Source of the DNA: Dipteronia dyeriana
Lineage: Eukaryota > Streptophyta > Magnoliopsida > Sapindales > Sapindaceae
Direction: 5' to 3'
DNA: 64,000 nt
Assembly (NCBI GenBank): GCA_032871835.1
Contig: CM065296.1
Coordinates: 113,718,146-113,782,145 of the forward strand
Shown: piece after piece, positions 59,444-64,000 of the stretch
How positions within the stretch are numbered: position 1 is the first letter of the stretch
Layout: each line of letters begins with the position of its first letter
Position numbers and translations under genes: made by a program
Notes under the pieces: model-generated
Seen by the model: the letters and a program-made list of their open reading frames with translations, nothing else
Database searches by the model: none
Told to the model about the DNA's origin: nothing

Positions 59444-62019
59444 ATGTTAGGAAATCATAGTTGTGTTGATAAATGCTCAGAGGAGGAGATGCAACAACAG
59501 TCTAATAACATTTCAAGCGCTAATATCCCCACCACACATGATCAACGAGTACTAGAAACAGCAGAATTAGCAAAGGTGGGACAAAAGAGACGTAGAAAAG
59601 ATGGAAAATTCGTTGGCGGTGGTGACGGAGGCAATGGTGGTGTATCTGTGCATGAGATGCATATGTTGATTGAGAGAGAGAGGAGGATAAAGATGAGGAA
59701 CATGTTCTCTAGTCTTCATGCTTTGCTCCCTCAACTTCCTCCTAAGGTATTATCATTTATCTAACTCAATATTTAAATTGATCTTTATTATAAAACATTT
59801 TCATCGGCTTTTTAATTTGCATGAAACATGATGGTATTTTCAACTGTTTTTTTTCAAAATTCAAATTTATCCATAATTTCACTTCGTGATCTTGTTCTAA
59901 ACAAAGATAGTGAAATACATTTGCAATTATAAATGAGAAGCATATAGACTTGGATATATTCTATTTGATTTAGTAATATTGAATTAGTAAATTCGATTTG
60001 ATTCAGCAATTCGATTTGATTTCTAATAGAATATTTAAAGTAGTTACAGAGGTGCATCCATATCCTAAGCCACATAAAAAAGAAAACATACGTATATGGG
60101 TTCTGTTTGTATTTTAGTTCCAATTATCTATATTTTTATAAAAGGGTTGATTTTTATATTAATATTAATTGTTTTTAACATTTAATTCTTCACTAACGCA
60201 AAAGAAAGCGATAAAATATAGTTCATGTACGTATATGCTGCTCATGAACAAACCATAATACTGAAATAATCTACGCTTGTAATTCTAACTTCGATTTCAG
60301 TAATTTGAATGTCTTTTTTGATTTGTTGGGATATTGTGTGTCTTGAATTCAATTACCTTTCCAAATGAATGTATTTTGATTTTTTGATAACACTAGAGTT
60401 CGAAAATATTGATGCTGTTATGATATATATGTTATCATATATAGCTGAGATGAGATAATTCTCGTGGTATCATTAGTGTGATACCACGAGATTAGTCTGT
60501 TAAAACCTATAAATAAGCTCACAATGTACATGCATGTACATACATAATGAAATGTACAGTTATTTTCACTTTTATTACATCAAAGTTACGAGATCGTGGA
60601 TTCATTGCACATATTACATAAAAAGCGATTAGACTTTAGGGGGTGTTTAATGCATATGTAGTGTTTCCATTTGTGTCCATATTGCACATAAATCATAAAT
60701 GGGCCCGTTTGCGTATAAAATCTCAACAACTTATGTCATACATACTATAGATCGGATGCTTACTTGTCGATTTAAGTTTTTCGGTTAAGGAAAATACCAA
60801 TATGGTATAAAAGCTTGTTAGCAAGAAATTAAGAGTCGCATACATACAGTGGAACCTGATTCTAAAAGTCTTGCATATATTTGCAGCCATTTTATAATGT
60901 GTCTTCGAATTTAAATTTTGTACAGGCAGACAAATCCACCATTGTTAATGAAGCGGTAAAATACATAAAGACTCTTCAACATACTGTCCAGACCCTTAAA
61001 AAACAGAGACATGACAAGCTCCAGAATGTGACTGCTCCTGTTGCTGATTCTGAATATGAATCAATCATCACATCATCCAATGTACAACAACCAATCGATT
61101 CAAGGGAAGCATTTTTTTCTAATCATCATCAAGGACCAGTACCACCATTATCATCCAAGAACTTGTCAATGGCCACAAACGTGCCCTTGCCCGTGCACCC
61201 GTTTCAAGTTCCTGCTCCTCCGGTGTGCTTCCAGACGTGGCTTTCGCCGAATGTTGTGGTGAATGTGTGTGGCGATGATGCACAAATCAGTGTGTGCTCA
61301 CCAAGGAAGCCAGGTCTATTGTCCACCATCTTCTATATACTGGAAAAGTATAATTTGGATGTGGTATCTGCTCATGTTACCTCTGATAGCTACCGTAGAA
61401 TGTACATGATCCAAGCCCATGTAAGTCTCACAATCTACTCTACTCTTATATATTAATTTTTTCAGTACTTTTGTTATGATATATTCAGTTCATTGAGAGT
61501 GATTCAATATAATTATGATTTACTTTCAAGGAAAATCTCCCAATTATCATTTCATCATTCAAAATACAGGAGTTAATTTTGACTTTAATTGTTTGATTAA
61601 AAACTATTAATGTTCTGATCACTGCTCAGCATCTAAATTTTTATTTATTTATTTCTTCAAACATTTCAAGAAATGCAAGATTCCTACTATACTTCCTTGG
61701 GCTGTCACTGAAGTTAATTAGGGCATCTTAAATAAACAATTGGCCCAGGAATCACTTATTCAATTAATGTCTCCGAGAAAATTAATTTCACGCTTTTATG
61801 CATAGAATAATATATTTTGGTAGTTCCAATTATAGTTACTAAATCAATATATAATTATATATAGGCTACATATGTATTAATCAATTGTTTTCCTGTCTTA
61901 ACTGGGCTTTCTAATGGCAGGCTGGTGGAGCATCCAATCAATTTCCAGAGGCATTGCCAGTGGAGGAAACCTTTAAACTTGCAGTGGGAGAAATGAACTT
62001 GTGGATCTTGACATGTTGA
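59444..62019 (+). CDS. BHLH95: bHLH95-like (ZHOUPI/RGE1-type) transcription factor, 298 aa
   Basis: Exons 59444-59746 (101 codons), 60926-61420 (165) and 61921-62019 (32 plus stop) join in phase 0. The bHLH domain straddles intron 1: [19 protein letters not shown] (H-x3-E-R-x-R-R, the E-box contact set), [11 protein letters not shown], then [18 protein letters not shown]. The conserved LPPKADKSTI junction and the C-terminal ACT-like region ([45 protein letters not shown]) match the bHLH95 group. The final exon is short and ends WILTC. In Arabidopsis bHLH95 acts in the endosperm to control its breakdown and embryo cuticle formation; other species use relatives elsewhere. The role here is by similarity. 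Length agrees with the family (about 300 aa). Confidence 0.9.
60460..60491. repeat. Short perfect hairpin in intron 1 of the bHLH95-like gene
   Basis: TCTCGTGGTATCA, six bases, TGATACCACGAGA: 13-bp perfect arms. It could be a tiny transposon footprint or a protein-binding palindrome; nothing decides. Confidence 0.5.
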
Positions 62020-64000
62020 TGCTACAAAATCCTAAATTTATAAGAAGGCACAGTTATCTAGCTCAGAAAAAAGAAAAAGAAAAATTTCAATATATATACA
62101 TATAGTTGTATGCTTTTTTTTTATTTGGATATAAATTTCAATGTATATATATATATATATATATAGGTTTATATTTAATTAATTAGTTTCTCTTGTTTAG
62201 TAATTTGCTTGTACATCGGATCGGGTGTGTTTGGATTGTTAATTTGGAGTTCACTTTTGCTCACCATCTTAAGTGTGGGTGAGTATTATCCCCATCCCAT
62301 ATGGATCATATATATCCAGAGAGGGGTAAATTTATTTTAAAAGATGATAGTGTTTAAACAAATTTATCCCTCCATAAGCTTATGTCATTCATCCACGATG
62401 GAGATAAACAAAAATGGACTCGTTAATTTGTTACTTGGGATTTCTTGCAAATTTCTAATTGGTGGGACAGATGCAACTTGGCTAAAATCAATGTACATCT
62501 CCTAGACTCCTACTAGTGTAGTGCATGTAGAATCATTGCTTCTCTTTACCCTTTACTCTTTACCCAACATCAAGGTTCAAGATGATGTGTATATGATGAT
62601 GGCAAGTAAGCACATGGGGTGTGTGGTGTGTTGGAGGAAACATTAACCTGCTATAACTATTGTGAAATGAAAATAAAAACTACTCTCATTTTCCATCGAT
62701 AAGAGTGCTTCTCATTTACTACCAAACCTAACAAACAGAGAGCTATGCAAATCATCACACATGTTGCTTCCAATCACATAAACATTTGATTGTGACACTA
62801 ATTAAATTAACACATGTTAGTGGCTTAGTGCCATTGCTGCTTTGACGCGACTAAAACAGCAAGTTGCGGCTTTCAGAGAAAGGTTATATATAAATCAAAT
62901 GAACGATAATTTCACGGTTAAATAAAAATTCGAAAGTTACACTAAATTAACTCGATTTAGTACACATCATTGTGTTGATTCGATTAAAAAAATATGTATC
63001 ACCATTTTTTAGAGAAATATAATGAATCAAATGAATGACAATTTCACGGTTAAATAGAGATGACCATGAGATGAGACCACACACTGTCATCAATACTACT
63101 TTGATCAGAGGAATACCAACTTTGTGAAACAAAATGATCTACCTAATCCTGGTGAAAGAATAAGTATTTTTTTGTCATCTAGTTTTGCCCAGTTATATGT
63201 TACATTCAAAACAGTAACCTTTTCTTTTCTTTTTTGGTATATCACCTTTAAGATCTGAAAAAAAAAAAGAGTAAAATTCACCTTTAGACTTTAGTGAAGA
63301 ATCTGATTCTTGAAAGAGGTAGAATCAACTTTCTTCTTAATGTTCGATAAGATACCAATTTTTACAGTTCAACAGTTGAACAATAATTAGCCCCTCTTAA
63401 GTATTGAAGTGTGAAAACTATTGTTTGCATATCTGACAACTGACAACATGTGTTTATATTTTCAGTTAGGTCTTGCTACTATACCCATGAGGTACTAATG
63501 CTAACAAATTTGGGAAACAACTTTCATATTTAAAAACCATTTTAATGTGGAAGTCAATATAGAGTTGTTGTTTCCAAAAAGATGTTGGTATCATACCGAT
63601 ATTTTTAAGTGAGTCATATGACCGGTCCCTTTGGTTGATGTATTATATACTGACTTGACTATTATACTCATATAGATACGGTAGCATCAAAATCTAGAAA
63701 CCATTCGAGAATCGAGATTCAATTTGAAGTTCAATTCAAAAAACATTCTAGATTTTAGAAACCACAATCACGTTAGAATCAATCAAAAAGTGATTTTCAA
63801 ATTTTGGTTCTACTGTATACTGGTGGGAATGGTAGCCAAACCGATTAGCATATTGTTTAAGCTAAACACAAGGCTACATCCAACCACTAATTCCATTTGT
63901 CCAACTGAATGGTCACATAGTTGCAGGTCATGGGCCCATATACCTGCAGGCTCCAACTTTTTCACAAACTGGTGGACCTAAATTAGACAGCCCAATTGAT
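62020..64000. other. Intergenic region at the right end
   Basis: A (TA)n run at 62143-62164 lies in the 3' untranslated region of the bHLH95-like gene. A short direct repeat, ATTTCACGGTTAAATA, occurs near 62909 and 63040. No gene or transposon end was recognised. Confidence 0.45.

Noticed and set aside
1..64000. Biosynthetic cluster, virus-derived genes, tRNA, rRNA or CRISPR
   Set aside because: None of the supported genes forms a pathway. The reverse-transcribing elements seen are Copia, Gypsy and a LINE scrap, and I saw no RNA gene or spaced direct-repeat array of CRISPR type.

Overview
This window is nuclear DNA of a flowering plant, most likely a eudicot. The evidence is AT-rich intergenic DNA, genes split by GT-AG introns, plant-only protein families (NAC, an MBR-type RING-H2 ligase, SPATULA/ALCATRAZ-type and bHLH95-type bHLH factors), and plant hAT, Mutator, Copia and Gypsy transposons. 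No rRNA, tRNA, CRISPR array or bacterial feature was seen.

Layout. 1-29.5 kb is mostly transposon-derived. A segmental duplication (copy 1 about 1-7296, copy 2 about 15245-19428) carries the 3' end of a Gypsy element: an antisense ORF fragment, a polypurine tract and one LTR. It also carries a small inverted-repeat element and the 3' end of a small secreted-peptide gene. Copy 1 was later hit by a 3.75-kb hAT element (8-bp target duplication TGTTGGAC), and copy 2 still shows the empty site. Copy 2 ends at a second hAT element that cuts the peptide gene's last exon. The intact three-exon peptide gene (83 aa, minus strand) spans 7275-10552. A minus-strand Copia remnant (22805-28440) follows, with a third, non-autonomous hAT nested in its leader; then comes a degenerate repeat array holding a perfect 35-bp inverted repeat.

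30-62 kb is a gene region with four plus-strand regulatory genes: a NAC factor (30099-32267, 3 exons, 290 aa), an MBR1/MBR2-like RING-H2 E3 ligase (38554-42513, 5 coding exons, 740 aa), a SPATULA/ALCATRAZ-like bHLH factor (45239-48275, 6 exons, 307 aa) and a bHLH95-like factor (59444-62019, 3 exons, 298 aa). Coding exon junctions fall on GT-AG sites in phase 0 for these four. Between them lie two small hAT-type elements (35300-36068 and about 43676-44178) and a large Mutator-like element (about 49.9-58.3 kb). The latter has a decayed MULE transposase and, tail to tail, a decayed DUF1985/Ulp1-protease gene, as in the Kaonashi type. Arrays of an A-tract plus GCTCGATC motif flank it.

The genes do not form a pathway or cluster. 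All four regulatory genes are ordinary plant families. The least explained items are the 83-aa secreted peptide gene, the A-tract arrays of the Mutator-like element, a 42-bp palindromic insertion in the SPATULA-like intron, and an unassigned 77-codon cysteine-containing reading frame at 48569-48802. Exon structures were worked out by eye from splice sites, reading phase and family similarity; no search was run.
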